DNA from: Moraxella haemolytica
GTDB lineage: Bacteria > Pseudomonadota > Gammaproteobacteria > Pseudomonadales > Moraxellaceae
Assembly (NCBI RefSeq): GCF_030177935.1
Contig: NZ_CP089974.1
Location: forward strand, 1,488,001-1,552,000
DNA length: 64,000 bases
Reading direction: 5' to 3'
Shown: one piece after another, positions 44,773 to 53,545 of the stretch
Layout: every line of letters begins with the position of its first letter
Numbering within the stretch: position 1 is the stretch's first letter
The notes under the pieces: model-generated
Told to the model about the DNA's origin: nothing
Seen by the model: only the letters and a program-made list of their open reading frames with translations
The model's database searches: none
Program-made: the position numbers and the translations under genes

Positions 44773-47343
44773 TTAGACACTAAGCATGCTATTAATAAAC
44801 TCAAGGACATTTTTTGATTTGGCTGTTTTTTGCAATTCAATCAGTTTGCTCTTAGCATACGCCCTGCTGTCGTCTTGAAGTGTATACCAACGATCCAATC
44901 GAGCCAACATGCGTGATGCTACCGCAGGGTTGATGTCATCCAACTTGGTGATGGCATCTAAATATAGATTTAGCCCTTCTTCACTCCACAGCTGTACAGG
45001 TTTGGCAGACAAGCCGCCTAGCGTCGTACGCACACGATTAGGCACTGCCCAATCATAATCCTTGCGACTCATAAGAGACTCAACGAATGCCACATCACGA
45101 CTACTTGATCTTGCTTGAATCAAGAACCAGTCATCAATCACCAACTCCTCATCCTTAAATCGCTCATAAAAGTCAGCAACAAACTCATCAGCATAAGGCA
45201 AATCAAAAGCTATCATCGCCGACAATGCCCCTTGTCGCTCGCTCATACAGTTCGCTTGTTCATACTGCTCTTTAGCCCACGCCTCTGTCTCTGGCACCTT
45301 CGCCAACAGTAATAGTTCTAACAGCACATTTCGTAGCAAACGGCGTCCTCGTGCATCAGGCGTATCTTCATAAGTCTCTATCGGCAACGAGCGATACCAG
45401 TTCATCGCCTCATCTTTTAGGGCGTGTGCGATTTGTTGCTGTAGGGCATCACGCACTGCCTTGACTGCTTTAGGGTTATAATCTTTATCATAAGACATCG
45501 CAAGCTCCGCCTCGCTTGGTATGTCAAAGAGTCTAGCAGTCAACATAGGGTCTGTTGTTATCAGCTTAGGAACGACAGTGCGTAAAGCATCAGTCAGCAG
45601 ACTCACTTGGTCAGATTTACCCAATAGCAAGCGATTAACCAAAGTCTGGATTGCCTGCCAGCGGTTAAAGCCTTCGCTTTCAAAAGCAACAAGCTTCATC
45701 AAATCCTCATCGCTGTATTCAAAGTTGAGTTTTACAGGAGCAGAGAAGTTGCGTAACACTGAAACGATCGGCTTTGCCCCATCAGACAGACCGATACCAT
45801 CAAAAACAAAACTGTCCACCTCTTTGGTCAAAAACAGCATTTTTTGTGCCAAAAGCTCACCTGTGTAGCTATCAAAAATAGCAGTATCCACAGGAATTGG
45901 CAGGGCAATCGGAGCATCAAAACCTGCTACATGACGGGTCTTTTGTGATAGATTGACAACAACTTGACCGTCCTTAAATTCAAAATCACCTGATAGCTCT
46001 GGCGTGCCTGGCTGACCATACCATTTTAAAAAGTCCATCACCCTCTCATCGCCGACCGACATGGCAGACAAGAAGTCCTCGATGGTAACCGCTTGTCCAT
46101 CATAACGGCGAAAATACTCATCTGTACCTTGTCTATATTTATCTTTGCCAAGGAAATTGGCAATCATGCGAACAATCTCCGCCCCCTTTTCATAGATGGT
46201 CATGGTGTAGAAATTGTTAATTTCCACAAAACTCTCAGGGCGTACACAGTGTGCCAAAGGACCTGCGTCCTCAACAAACTGATGTGCTCGCAAGAACGCC
46301 ACATCTTCGATACGCTGTACCGCTTTTGAGCGAAAGTCCCCAGAAAAGCTTTGGTCTCTAAAAACAGTCAGGCCCTCTTTTAGGCTCAACTGAAACCAGT
46401 CTCGGCAAGTAATACGGTTGCCCGTCCAGTTATGAAAATACTCATGGGCAACAACTGATTTAACACGAAAACTGCCTTCATCGGTAGTGGTTTGTGGACT
46501 TGCTAGCACACATGAAGTATTAAAGATATTTAAACCCTTATTTTCCATCGCCCCCATATTAAAATGCCCTGTCGCCACAATCATGTAGCGGTCTAGGTCA
46601 TAAGCACAACCATAGTTATCCTCGTCCCATTTCATGGCATCTTTTAGGGCTTGCATGGCGACATGGCATTTATCCAAATCCTGCTTCGTAGCATAGATTT
46701 CAAGCAACACCTCTCGCCCTTCACTGGTGGTAAAATTGTCTTGCATGACATCAAGATTGGCAATCACACAAGCAAACAGATAGCTTGGCTTTAAGGTAGG
46801 GTCGTGCCATACGGCAAAATGACGCTCGCCTAAATCACCTGATTCTATCAGGTTGCCATTACCCAGTAGGGTTTTGTATTTTTTATCCGCTTCAATACGA
46901 GTGGTAAATTCAGCCAACACATCAGGATGGTCAGGATAAAAGGTAATTTTTCTAAACCCTTCAGGCTCACACTGTGTAACAAACATGGCATCATCGCCTG
47001 TGCCGGCCTGATATAATCCTTCTAAAGCTGTATTGGTTTGCGGATAAATTTTGACGCAAGTACGCACCACGGCCTCATCTGGCATGGCGTCAATGACTAG
47101 CGTTTCATCATCTAGCGTGTAGGCATCTGCAGATAATGCCACATCATTCACAAAAATGGATTGTAGCTGTAATTCACGCCCAAACAGCACAAACTTGCCT
47201 TCATGCTGACGATGCACTGTCAAGGTCGCCTCAACTTGGGCATACTCATCAAACAACCCAATATCTAAATGAATCTGGCTGACTTTGTAGGTAGGTGGCG
47301 TATAATCTTTTAAATAAACTTTTGTTGGGGCTTGATTGGTCAT
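44773..47343 (-). CDS. pepN: Aminopeptidase N
   Basis: Broad-specificity zinc aminopeptidase of the M1 family acting in the cytoplasm in the last stage of peptide degradation. The 856-residue protein has the substrate-anchoring GAMENKGLN motif, the zinc site HEYFHNWTGNR with the downstream Glu in SLKEGLT, and the all-helical C-terminal domain typical of the E. coli PepN subfamily. Ribosome site AGGAG is preceded by a run of eight A residues. Flanked by its terminator. Confidence 0.97.
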   Translation of the reverse strand: MTNQAPTKVYLKDYTPPTYKVSQIHLDIGLFDEYAQVEATLTVHRQHEGKFVLFGRELQLQSIFVNDVALSADAYTLDDETLVIDAMPDEAVVRTCVKIYPQTNTALEGLYQAGTGDDAMFVTQCEPEGFRKITFYPDHPDVLAEFTTRIEADKKYKTLLGNGNLIESGDLGERHFAVWHDPTLKPSYLFACVIANLDVMQDNFTTSEGREVLLEIYATKQDLDKCHVAMQALKDAMKWDEDNYGCAYDLDRYMIVATGHFNMGAMENKGLNIFNTSCVLASPQTTTDEGSFRVKSVVAHEYFHNWTGNRITCRDWFQLSLKEGLTVFRDQSFSGDFRSKAVQRIEDVAFLRAHQFVEDAGPLAHCVRPESFVEINNFYTMTIYEKGAEIVRMIANFLGKDKYRQGTDEYFRRYDGQAVTIEDFLSAMSVGDERVMDFLKWYGQPGTPELSGDFEFKDGQVVVNLSQKTRHVAGFDAPIALPIPVDTAIFDSYTGELLAQKMLFLTKEVDSFVFDGIGLSDGAKPIVSVLRNFSAPVKLNFEYSDEDLMKLVAFESEGFNRWQAIQTLVNRLLLGKSDQVSLLTDALRTVVPKLITTDPMLTARLFDIPSEAELAMSYDKDYNPKAVKAVRDALQQQIAHALKDEAMNWYRSLPIETYEDTPDARGRRLLRNVLLELLLLAKVPETEAWAKEQYEQANCMSERQGALSAMIAFDLPYADEFVADFYERFKDEELVIDDWFLIQARSSSRDVAFVESLMSRKDYDWAVPNRVRTTLGGLSAKPVQLWSEEGLNLYLDAITKLDDINPAVASRMLARLDRWYTLQDDSRAYAKSKLIELQKTAKSKNVLEFINSMLSV

Positions 47344-47550
47344 ACTTACTCCTTTTTTTTAATAAACACGCCATAGTACCAAAATTCTTAGCAGAAAAAA
47401 AGTCCAATTTGCCGTAATTTTCATGACAACCAATCATTTGCCACATAACCAGTCTAGACTTTAACCCAAGACAATCCAATCATCATAAAAGCTGTGAGCA
47501 TAGTCGCCATCAAGTGCCTGCTCAATCAAACACAATATTTGTTAAAAATT

Positions 47551-47559
47551 TTATCCACA
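47551..47559 (+). other. Perfect DnaA-box sequence
   Basis: TTATCCACA matches the DnaA-box consensus, in the 267-base spacer between the outer-membrane protein gene and pepN. Three more perfect copies on the same strand lie at 44261-44269, 44489-44497 and 49177-49185, all inside genes. Confidence 0.35.
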
Positions 47560-47560
47560 A

Positions 47561-47591
47561 AAAAATAACCCTAAACACAGTTAGGGTTATT
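47561..47591 (-). terminator. Terminator of the outer-membrane protein gene
   Basis: AATAACCCTAA and TTAGGGTTATT form an 11-bp perfect stem with a T-tract on the minus strand. Confidence 0.85.
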
Positions 47592-47610
47592 GTTGTTAAT
47601 CAAAATCAGA

Positions 47611-48345
47611 TTAGAAGCGGTAAGCCACGCCCACTTTTGCGATTGGGTACCAGTTTGAATACTCTTTGCCTTCGATGGCTTGAGCAGCTGCTTTGTTAAA
47701 ATCAGCATTGGCTGATTTGATGTGAACATCAGACTTACCTAAGTAAGTTGCACCCACTTCACCAAACACACCCCAGTTGTTGCCAAGGTTAGGACGGAAA
47801 CCAACTGTTAGGTAAGGGGCTAATTTATTACGATGCTCAATAGTACCTTCAACAGTGCCCGTTACATCATATTCAGTTCCGTTAACGGTTTGCTTGCCAG
47901 TAGCGTTATTGGTTTTTACTTTAATGTGGTTATCAGGAACGATAACGCCAGCACCTACAGTAAACCAGTTCGCTGCTGGGCGAAGTTGTACGCCCAAATA
48001 TGGGTTAGAAAAATCAGTTTCTACATCATATTTAGTGCCATCAACTGAAATATTATCTTTGGTGAATTTTGCAACATCACCACCAGTCCAGCCAGCTTGC
48101 AACTCAACACGGTCATTGACTGACCAAGCGACATTCGCACCATAACCTAACGATCCCGCTTCAACGCTCACTGCCACTGGTTTGGTTGCGGTTTTTAATA
48201 AAGTTTTTGTGCCATCAATAACAGCTACTGTTGTCTTTTTTGCACCGGTAACAACTACTGTACCAGCATCAGTAACGACATTAGCCATTGCACTGGTAGA
48301 TAGTAGAACTGCAGCACCAATTAGTGATAATTTCATGGTTTTCAT
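47611..48345 (-). CDS. Small outer-membrane beta-barrel protein
   Basis: A 244-residue precursor with a signal peptide (cleavage after AMA, about residue 21) and alternating amphipathic strands ending in the C-terminal VGVAYRF, whose terminal Phe is the usual signal for the BAM complex. The layout (short, Gly-rich, NPYLGVQLRP, YLTVGFRPNLGNNWGVFGEVG) resembles YfaZ-like or OmpW-sized barrels of unknown function. The first 50 mature residues are rich in Thr/Val/Lys and unlike a strand pattern. AGGAG at 8 bases supports the first ATG. Monocistronic with promoter and terminator. Confidence 0.78.
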   Translation of the reverse strand: MKTMKLSLIGAAVLLSTSAMANVVTDAGTVVVTGAKKTTVAVIDGTKTLLKTATKPVAVSVEAGSLGYGANVAWSVNDRVELQAGWTGGDVAKFTKDNISVDGTKYDVETDFSNPYLGVQLRPAANWFTVGAGVIVPDNHIKVKTNNATGKQTVNGTEYDVTGTVEGTIEHRNKLAPYLTVGFRPNLGNNWGVFGEVGATYLGKSDVHIKSANADFNKAAAQAIEGKEYSNWYPIAKVGVAYRF

Positions 48346-48456
48346 GAGTTTGTCTCCTAAAAATAAAAATTCATTGGGCTAAAATCGCCTCAATGACGCT
48401 TGTGTTGTTATTGGTGAGCGTATTAAAAACGATTTTTGTCGCTTTGTCTACCTACG

Positions 48457-48485
48457 ATTTTACTATTTTTGTATCAGTTTGTAGA
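48457..48485 (-). promoter_or_regulatory. Candidate promoter of the outer-membrane protein gene
   Basis: On the minus strand TCTACA (48485-48480), 17 bases, TAAAAT (48462-48457), giving a leader of about 105 bases. The rest of the 332-base gap 48346-48677 holds no supported gene; two CATATG sites sit 10 bases apart near 48590-48605. Confidence 0.4.
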
Positions 48486-48677
48486 GATACACCACAGCTC
48501 TTATCATATTTGCAACAAAAAGATTGATGGTTCACACAAAATGTACAAAACCAAGTCCATCAAAATGACTCAACCTGATGGATTGCATATGAAGAATGGG
48601 CATATGACAGTATCAACACGCCACTTCTTTTATCATTATCACACACTCGCCAATTACAATCTTTTTTTTGGCAAACC

Positions 48678-49487
48678 TCATTCATCACCACTTTGACCAA
48701 TACTCCTAACATCATACCATTTAATAAATGTCAGTGTTTGTGTTGACGGTGATTGATGGCTAATTGGCGTGTCTTGGTTGATATTGTTCATAGCGGTTGA
48801 TGGTGCATCAAGTGCCAGATATGCTAGATTGTCATTATCCTGCATGGGATTTTTCGCCCTGCGATAGATAAATTCTTGCACCAACACCTGATGAGCAACC
48901 CCTTGTTTATTTAAGCACGCCTTAACCGTTTCATATACACCCAAACAGCTTGTCGCCTGCTTTGTGGCGAGTGAATGAATGGTAAATCTATACGCATCTG
49001 GCGGTACTTTTACAAAACCTTGCTCATTATTGCTGACTATTTTTTTAGAATTGGCAACCTGCCTTTCGTCTTTTGATACCGTCTCATCGTCCATTGATTG
49101 CACAGAAAGCCACAGCCATACTTGTCCATCAGTACAGCTTATCTGACCTGTCATCATCAAGCCAGATGAAGCAAAGTTATCCACACCACGCTTAGGCTCA
49201 TAACACAGCTGAGCTGATGTTTGTTGATTAAAATCACCCTTATTAAGATGGTGTGCCACTAAAGTGTCAATAATACCGCCATCACTCATCAGACGCTCTT
49301 TTATTGATGGTTGGCGAAGTAGCATTAATGGCGTATCTGCCATTACAAATAATTCTTCAACTGAAGTTTTAGCAAAAGCATAACGGACATCCGTCATACT
49401 CTGGCGTATCGCCAAAGCAGATAGACCCGAAATCAATAGCACCGCCACCAAAACCAATATCAGCACATAGCCTTTTTGAGCATTCAC
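48678..49487 (-). CDS. pilX: Type IV pilus minor pilin / tip protein PilX
   Basis: A 269-residue protein with a prepilin-like leader: MNAQKG then YVLILVLVAVLLISGL. The position-5 Glu of classical pilins is absent, as in PilX of Pseudomonas and GspK of type II secretion, so it probably joins last at the fibre tip. A mostly polar periplasmic domain with four Cys follows. Its start overlaps pilW by 4 bases. It ends the pldA-comF-pilVWX block; no pilY1 or pilE follows. Confidence 0.82.
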   Translation of the reverse strand: MNAQKGYVLILVLVAVLLISGLSALAIRQSMTDVRYAFAKTSVEELFVMADTPLMLLRQPSIKERLMSDGGIIDTLVAHHLNKGDFNQQTSAQLCYEPKRGVDNFASSGLMMTGQISCTDGQVWLWLSVQSMDDETVSKDERQVANSKKIVSNNEQGFVKVPPDAYRFTIHSLATKQATSCLGVYETVKACLNKQGVAHQVLVQEFIYRRAKNPMQDNDNLAYLALDAPSTAMNNINQDTPISHQSPSTQTLTFIKWYDVRSIGQSGDE

Positions 49488-50563
49488 GGCAACACCTTTT
49501 GATTAAGAACAACCCCATCAATCGCACCACCATTCGCCACATTACCCATCACATTTCTGAGTCGTACAGAAAAATGGTATAGCCATCTGTCATGACTGGG
49601 CGAATCCTGCTGTAGCACCACCTTTTTGCCAAAAATTTCAAAATCTCTTGGTGCGTCATCACGAGCTGACGGCGTGGGTGAATAACCTAAAAATGCCACA
49701 TTCATCATCACAATAGGCTCATCTTGATTGGCGTGATTGGCATACTCAGTAATTGGCATAAATCTAATACCGTCTTGACTTGCCACACCAACCTCCACCC
49801 AAAGACCCTCAACATGACTGGCAATCACATCACCTTGACCACCCATACCCATGATGGTATTGGCAGCTTTGTTTGATGAATCTGTATCAATGATGGCTTT
49901 AATGTATGCAGACGACCCACGACCTAGTCGTCTATCACGCGTGCCATCTCGTGTGATACTTTCTGGAACAAAGCGTGCGGCATCACACCGAAGGTTCATC
50001 ACACCATCGTTATTTTGGACAAAATATCTTTCAATGACCACTTGCCCCTCAATATGTCTCATCTTGCCACCCTTTAAGCGAGCATTTCGTGGCCCTAATG
50101 CCATCTCGCCCTCGCAGTCCCACATATCTTGTGGTGCACGGTAGATGATGGTAAGCTGATGAGTGGGCATGGTTGTGCGGTTATTCTTTGGCTGAACATC
50201 AGCCCTGCTCAAATATCGTGCAAGATTAGACACGCTGTGGCTTTGATGGGATAACTGATCAATATGCACAAGAACACCCTGCGGATTGGGCTGTGATAAT
50301 ACCTTATCATCAATACCAAGCCCTGCCAGTCTTAGACTCTCGGTCAACCCCTGCACCCCAAAAATCTGATGTTGCAACCGATAAGTCAAATTCTCCTGAG
50401 CAACAATGCCATTTAAACTCATGACATAGGCTTGAGCAACCATCAATACCACCATTGAAGCAATCAACAGAGCAATCATCATCTCAAGCAGGCTCAATCC
50501 ACAAGAATTGCTTAATCTTCGCCCAACTCTTAATCTTGTCTTTGCTGTGGTAAACTCCACCAT
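49484..50563 (-). CDS. pilW: Type IV pilus minor pilin PilW
   Basis: A 359-residue minor pilin: leader ending SNSCG, then LSLLEMMIALLIASMVVLMVAQAY with Glu at position 5. The residue after the cleavage Gly is Leu rather than Phe. The long periplasmic domain (TYRLQHQIFGVQGLTESLRLAGLGI, later YKFSVRLRN-like end VRLRNVMGNV) resembles PilW. The ATG at 50563 shares a base with the pilV stop (TGATG); an earlier GTG is less likely. It functions with PilV and PilX in priming pilus assembly (family knowledge). Confidence 0.85.
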   Translation of the reverse strand: MVEFTTAKTRLRVGRRLSNSCGLSLLEMMIALLIASMVVLMVAQAYVMSLNGIVAQENLTYRLQHQIFGVQGLTESLRLAGLGIDDKVLSQPNPQGVLVHIDQLSHQSHSVSNLARYLSRADVQPKNNRTTMPTHQLTIIYRAPQDMWDCEGEMALGPRNARLKGGKMRHIEGQVVIERYFVQNNDGVMNLRCDAARFVPESITRDGTRDRRLGRGSSAYIKAIIDTDSSNKAANTIMGMGGQGDVIASHVEGLWVEVGVASQDGIRFMPITEYANHANQDEPIVMMNVAFLGYSPTPSARDDAPRDFEIFGKKVVLQQDSPSHDRWLYHFSVRLRNVMGNVANGGAIDGVVLNQKVLP

Positions 50564-51108
50564 CAATGCACCACCATCATCACACACTTTGCTCCTGCAT
50601 TGATACCACCTGCTTTATTCATGCAGCCTTGTTCGCCCTTTATTGCCTTGGTTTCGCCCCATACAGCCACCAGACAGCGTCCGTCTGGGCAAGGCAAAAC
50701 ATTCATACGAACGCCATGAGTGGCAGCAACCTTAGCCGACTGTACTGCCTGATACTTAACTGACTCTTCTGGCGTGCAGACTCTTTGATGGCAATGGGTG
50801 TTTAAGGTGTCTAGAGCTTGGCGATAATTGCTCATCATCTGTCCACTGACATCACCCAAATTCCTATTGAGCTGAGCAAACAAAGCCTCATAAGCCCGCC
50901 CAACCGATTCATCATGTCCTTGTAGTATTTGAGCTTGGTTGCCAAGCAATGATACGGCGTGTGTGCGTATGGCGGCATCTTGGCTGGTATGATATGCTCG
51001 CATCTGCACCGACAAAAACCCAAAAAACACCATTGACACCAACAACAATGCCACCATCACCTCAATGAGTCCAAAACCAGATTCTTTTTGCATTCTCTCA
51101 AGCCCCAT
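50563..51108 (-). CDS. pilV: Type IV pilus minor pilin PilV
   Basis: A 181-residue minor pilin with leader MGLERMQKESG and mature start FGLIEVMVALLLVSMVFFGFL, having Phe at +1 and Glu at +5. The periplasmic part has five or so Cys, including HCHQRVC and CPDGRC, able to form disulphides. A shorter start at 51093 (MQKESG) is equally plausible; the frame upstream overlaps comF. Located 34 bases after comF. Confidence 0.85.
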   Translation of the reverse strand: MGLERMQKESGFGLIEVMVALLLVSMVFFGFLSVQMRAYHTSQDAAIRTHAVSLLGNQAQILQGHDESVGRAYEALFAQLNRNLGDVSGQMMSNYRQALDTLNTHCHQRVCTPEESVKYQAVQSAKVAATHGVRMNVLPCPDGRCLVAVWGETKAIKGEQGCMNKAGGINAGAKCVMMVVH

Positions 51109-51142
51109 ACTCAATCCATACTGACTTAGATGGTCATAAAAC

Positions 51143-51904
51143 TTAAATGTGCGAAAACTGAGCACTGCCATGTGCTATGCACACCGCCAACACTTTAATA
51201 TCTAAAGAACACGCCCAAATTGTCGTGGCGGCCGCCTTAAGTGTCGCCCCTGTGGTTACCACATCATCAAACAAAATGATTTGTGATACAGGCGGTGTAT
51301 CGGTCATGGCAAAGGCATCTTGGATATTGCTCAATCTTGACTGCCTATCTAGCCCTCGCTGATGTATCTTATCATCCACTCGGCAAAGCCCTTGCCAAAT
51401 CGGCAGACCCCAATGATGCGACAAGGCTTTAGTAAGCATCGTTACAGGGTCAAAGCCACGCCGAACCAGACGCTTATTGGTGGTAGGAATCGGCACAATC
51501 ACTGTATTATGCTGATGACAACCAATGGGCTTTGGTAACTGATGAATGGCATGAAGCAACACCATAAAAGAAGGCAGACTTTCATGGTCTTTAAACCGAT
51601 TGATGGCGTAATTGATGGGGTATTGATAAAAAGTGGCACAATATAAATAAAATGATGGCTGAATCTGGCGATGACCACCCGCCATTGGTGCAGGCAAGTC
51701 AGCCTGCAGGAGTATGGGCGGTAGGTGCCATCTCATGAGATGATGACAGGCAGAACAAAGAATGGGTAAATCCAATCTGTTGTCTTGATATGATGTTATC
51801 GGCTCATGGCATAAGGCACACAGACCATGCCATTTGCGAATTTTTTGTGCCAAAAAGTATGGTGAAAAACGCACCACTTGAGTACGTTTTTTTGCATTAT
51901 TCAA
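51143..51904 (-). CDS. comF: ComF family protein (competence / phosphoribosyltransferase fold)
   Basis: Cytoplasmic protein needed for natural transformation in many bacteria, thought to act on incoming single-stranded DNA with recombination factors. The 253-residue product has an N-terminal zinc finger (CALCHEP ... CSACHHL) and a C-terminal PRPP-binding-like motif ILFDDVVTTGATL. No ATG is available near the N-terminus; the frame opens with TTG 5 bases after the pldA stop, the start taken here, with low certainty. The short gap makes co-transcription with pldA very likely. Confidence 0.88.
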   Translation of the reverse strand: MNNAKKRTQVVRFSPYFLAQKIRKWHGLCALCHEPITSYQDNRLDLPILCSACHHLMRWHLPPILLQADLPAPMAGGHRQIQPSFYLYCATFYQYPINYAINRFKDHESLPSFMVLLHAIHQLPKPIGCHQHNTVIVPIPTTNKRLVRRGFDPVTMLTKALSHHWGLPIWQGLCRVDDKIHQRGLDRQSRLSNIQDAFAMTDTPPVSQIILFDDVVTTGATLKAAATTIWACSLDIKVLAVCIAHGSAQFSHI

Positions 51905-51909
51905 GCGTT

Positions 51910-53142
51910 TTATAAGCCCATCCAGTCATTTAGCATCACACCAACACCAATAGAGGTTGCCTCGTGATTATAGTCAATCAGTGACTGACCATAGCCTTGG
52001 AATAGCTGTACATAGCCACTAATCCCCTTACCAATGGGGTGTACATAGTCAAGCTGCAACGCCCCTTTTCCTGTTTTTGGGTTAAAGCGTGCTGTACCTG
52101 AGATGTTTTTGTCATTATTTAGATGATATAAAAATTTCACATCACCATATCCGTAATAATCCAAGATATCTGGGTTGTCATCAGGCTTTGAACCCCCCTC
52201 TTTTAGGATACGCCCCCATAGGCGTGGCATCACAGTTAATTTACCCCACTCCATGCCAGCCATCACATAACCACGATTCCACGATCGAGACCAAGGATTA
52301 TCCTCACCATTGGAATGATGCACCGCACCCACACCAAGCATTCTAAGCCTACCCCCAAAAGGCAAATCCGCCACCACAGGCTGAGTTAAGAATATCTCAG
52401 GTTCATAATCATGTGCACGAAATGGGCGAGAATTATCCTCATTATAAATCTGCCAATGTGCCAAATGCGTATAACCAAACCACAAATCCGCATTACTACC
52501 AAACACATCTTCTGCCATCTTAGATTTGACAGATATTTGATATTTAAGCTCAGGAGCACGCTGATCATTAGATGTATAATGCCACGCCTCTTGAGTTGGC
52601 GTACCTGGACTGCGATTTGGCTTGCCATGTAAATACATGGGTAGAATATACACAGGATTGTGTGGACGCACACGCCATAATCCCTGCTCGCTATTTTTAT
52701 CCAAATCATAGCTGATAGACAGCGGTGTATAACGCTCTATTGTCTTATCGTTCATTTCAACACCGTCATTAACGGCATTATACGCTGTCTCGTTCTTGGC
52801 AAATATCACCTGTCGGTTGCCTTTCACCACGCCTTTAACCGTCTCCCCCAAGACAATGGCTTGTTTTTTTTGTAAGACAGATGGCAATTTGCCCTGTGCT
52901 AATGAGTCAAAGCAAGCTAAACGAGCCGCATCGTTCACCACTGCCGCACAATCATGAAACAACGCCTCCCCTTCTGCTCGAGTCTTAATCGGTCTACTGC
53001 TGTCATCAGTTGCGACCGTTGCAACATTAGAAGAAGAGACGCCGTCCGCTGTCTTTTCAGAAACAACATCATCTGCCATCGCAGTCATGGCAACGCCCAG
53101 TCCCAAACCAAGTACACTTTTTTGTAAAACTTTATTTAACAT
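51910..53142 (-). CDS. pldA: Outer-membrane phospholipase A
   Basis: Outer-membrane enzyme that hydrolyses surface-exposed phospholipids, helping keep lipid asymmetry. The 410-residue precursor has a signal peptide (cleavage near AMA-DD), an N-terminal extension of about 120 residues with a short DUF-like segment (CAAVVNDAARLACFDSLA), and the barrel with YNPVYILPMY, GYTHLAHWQIYN and the active-site block HHSNGEDNPWSRSWNRGY, which carries the His and Ser of the PldA catalytic site and the following Asn. Two upstream ATG codons could add a few residues. It heads the pldA-comF-pilVWX block. Confidence 0.93.
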   Translation of the reverse strand: MLNKVLQKSVLGLGLGVAMTAMADDVVSEKTADGVSSSNVATVATDDSSRPIKTRAEGEALFHDCAAVVNDAARLACFDSLAQGKLPSVLQKKQAIVLGETVKGVVKGNRQVIFAKNETAYNAVNDGVEMNDKTIERYTPLSISYDLDKNSEQGLWRVRPHNPVYILPMYLHGKPNRSPGTPTQEAWHYTSNDQRAPELKYQISVKSKMAEDVFGSNADLWFGYTHLAHWQIYNEDNSRPFRAHDYEPEIFLTQPVVADLPFGGRLRMLGVGAVHHSNGEDNPWSRSWNRGYVMAGMEWGKLTVMPRLWGRILKEGGSKPDDNPDILDYYGYGDVKFLYHLNNDKNISGTARFNPKTGKGALQLDYVHPIGKGISGYVQLFQGYGQSLIDYNHEATSIGVGVMLNDWMGL

Positions 53143-53545
53143 CTTCACAACCATCATTAAAAAAAGACCAACATACCAAGCATGATAGGTCAGAATATAC
53201 CAAGTAGCAAAAAGCCACCAAGCAAAAAACAGTAACAATAAAAAGAAAGTAACCTAAGTCAAACCATCAAAACCCACTCAAACCTTAGGTCTTGATGCTC
53301 AATATAACCATCTTGATAGCGACCCACTATAAAAAACACACTCACCACAGCCATAAACAGTCGCACACTCACGCTTTGCACCACACACGCCTTCTTGCTT
53401 GTTGCACTCTTTATGGAATAAATAGTTATATATTAATTGCTTATATTTTATCTTAAAGTTGAATGTTTGAATATGTCATTTTGCAAATCTTAAAACAAGC
53501 CCTGCCAACAATCCGCCATTTAACCGCCATCAAAATAAAACTTCA
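53143..53545. other. Spacer between ruvB and pldA
   Basis: A 403-base AT-rich gap downstream of ruvB and upstream of pldA on the minus strand. It must contain the pldA promoter; AT-rich blocks around 53410-53460 are candidates. No gene, hairpin terminator or structured RNA was recognised. Confidence 0.5.

Noticed and set aside
48436-48696. 86-codon plus-strand frame in the spacer upstream of the outer-membrane protein gene
   Set aside because: No ribosome site, low-complexity composition, runs into the end of pilX; probably chance.
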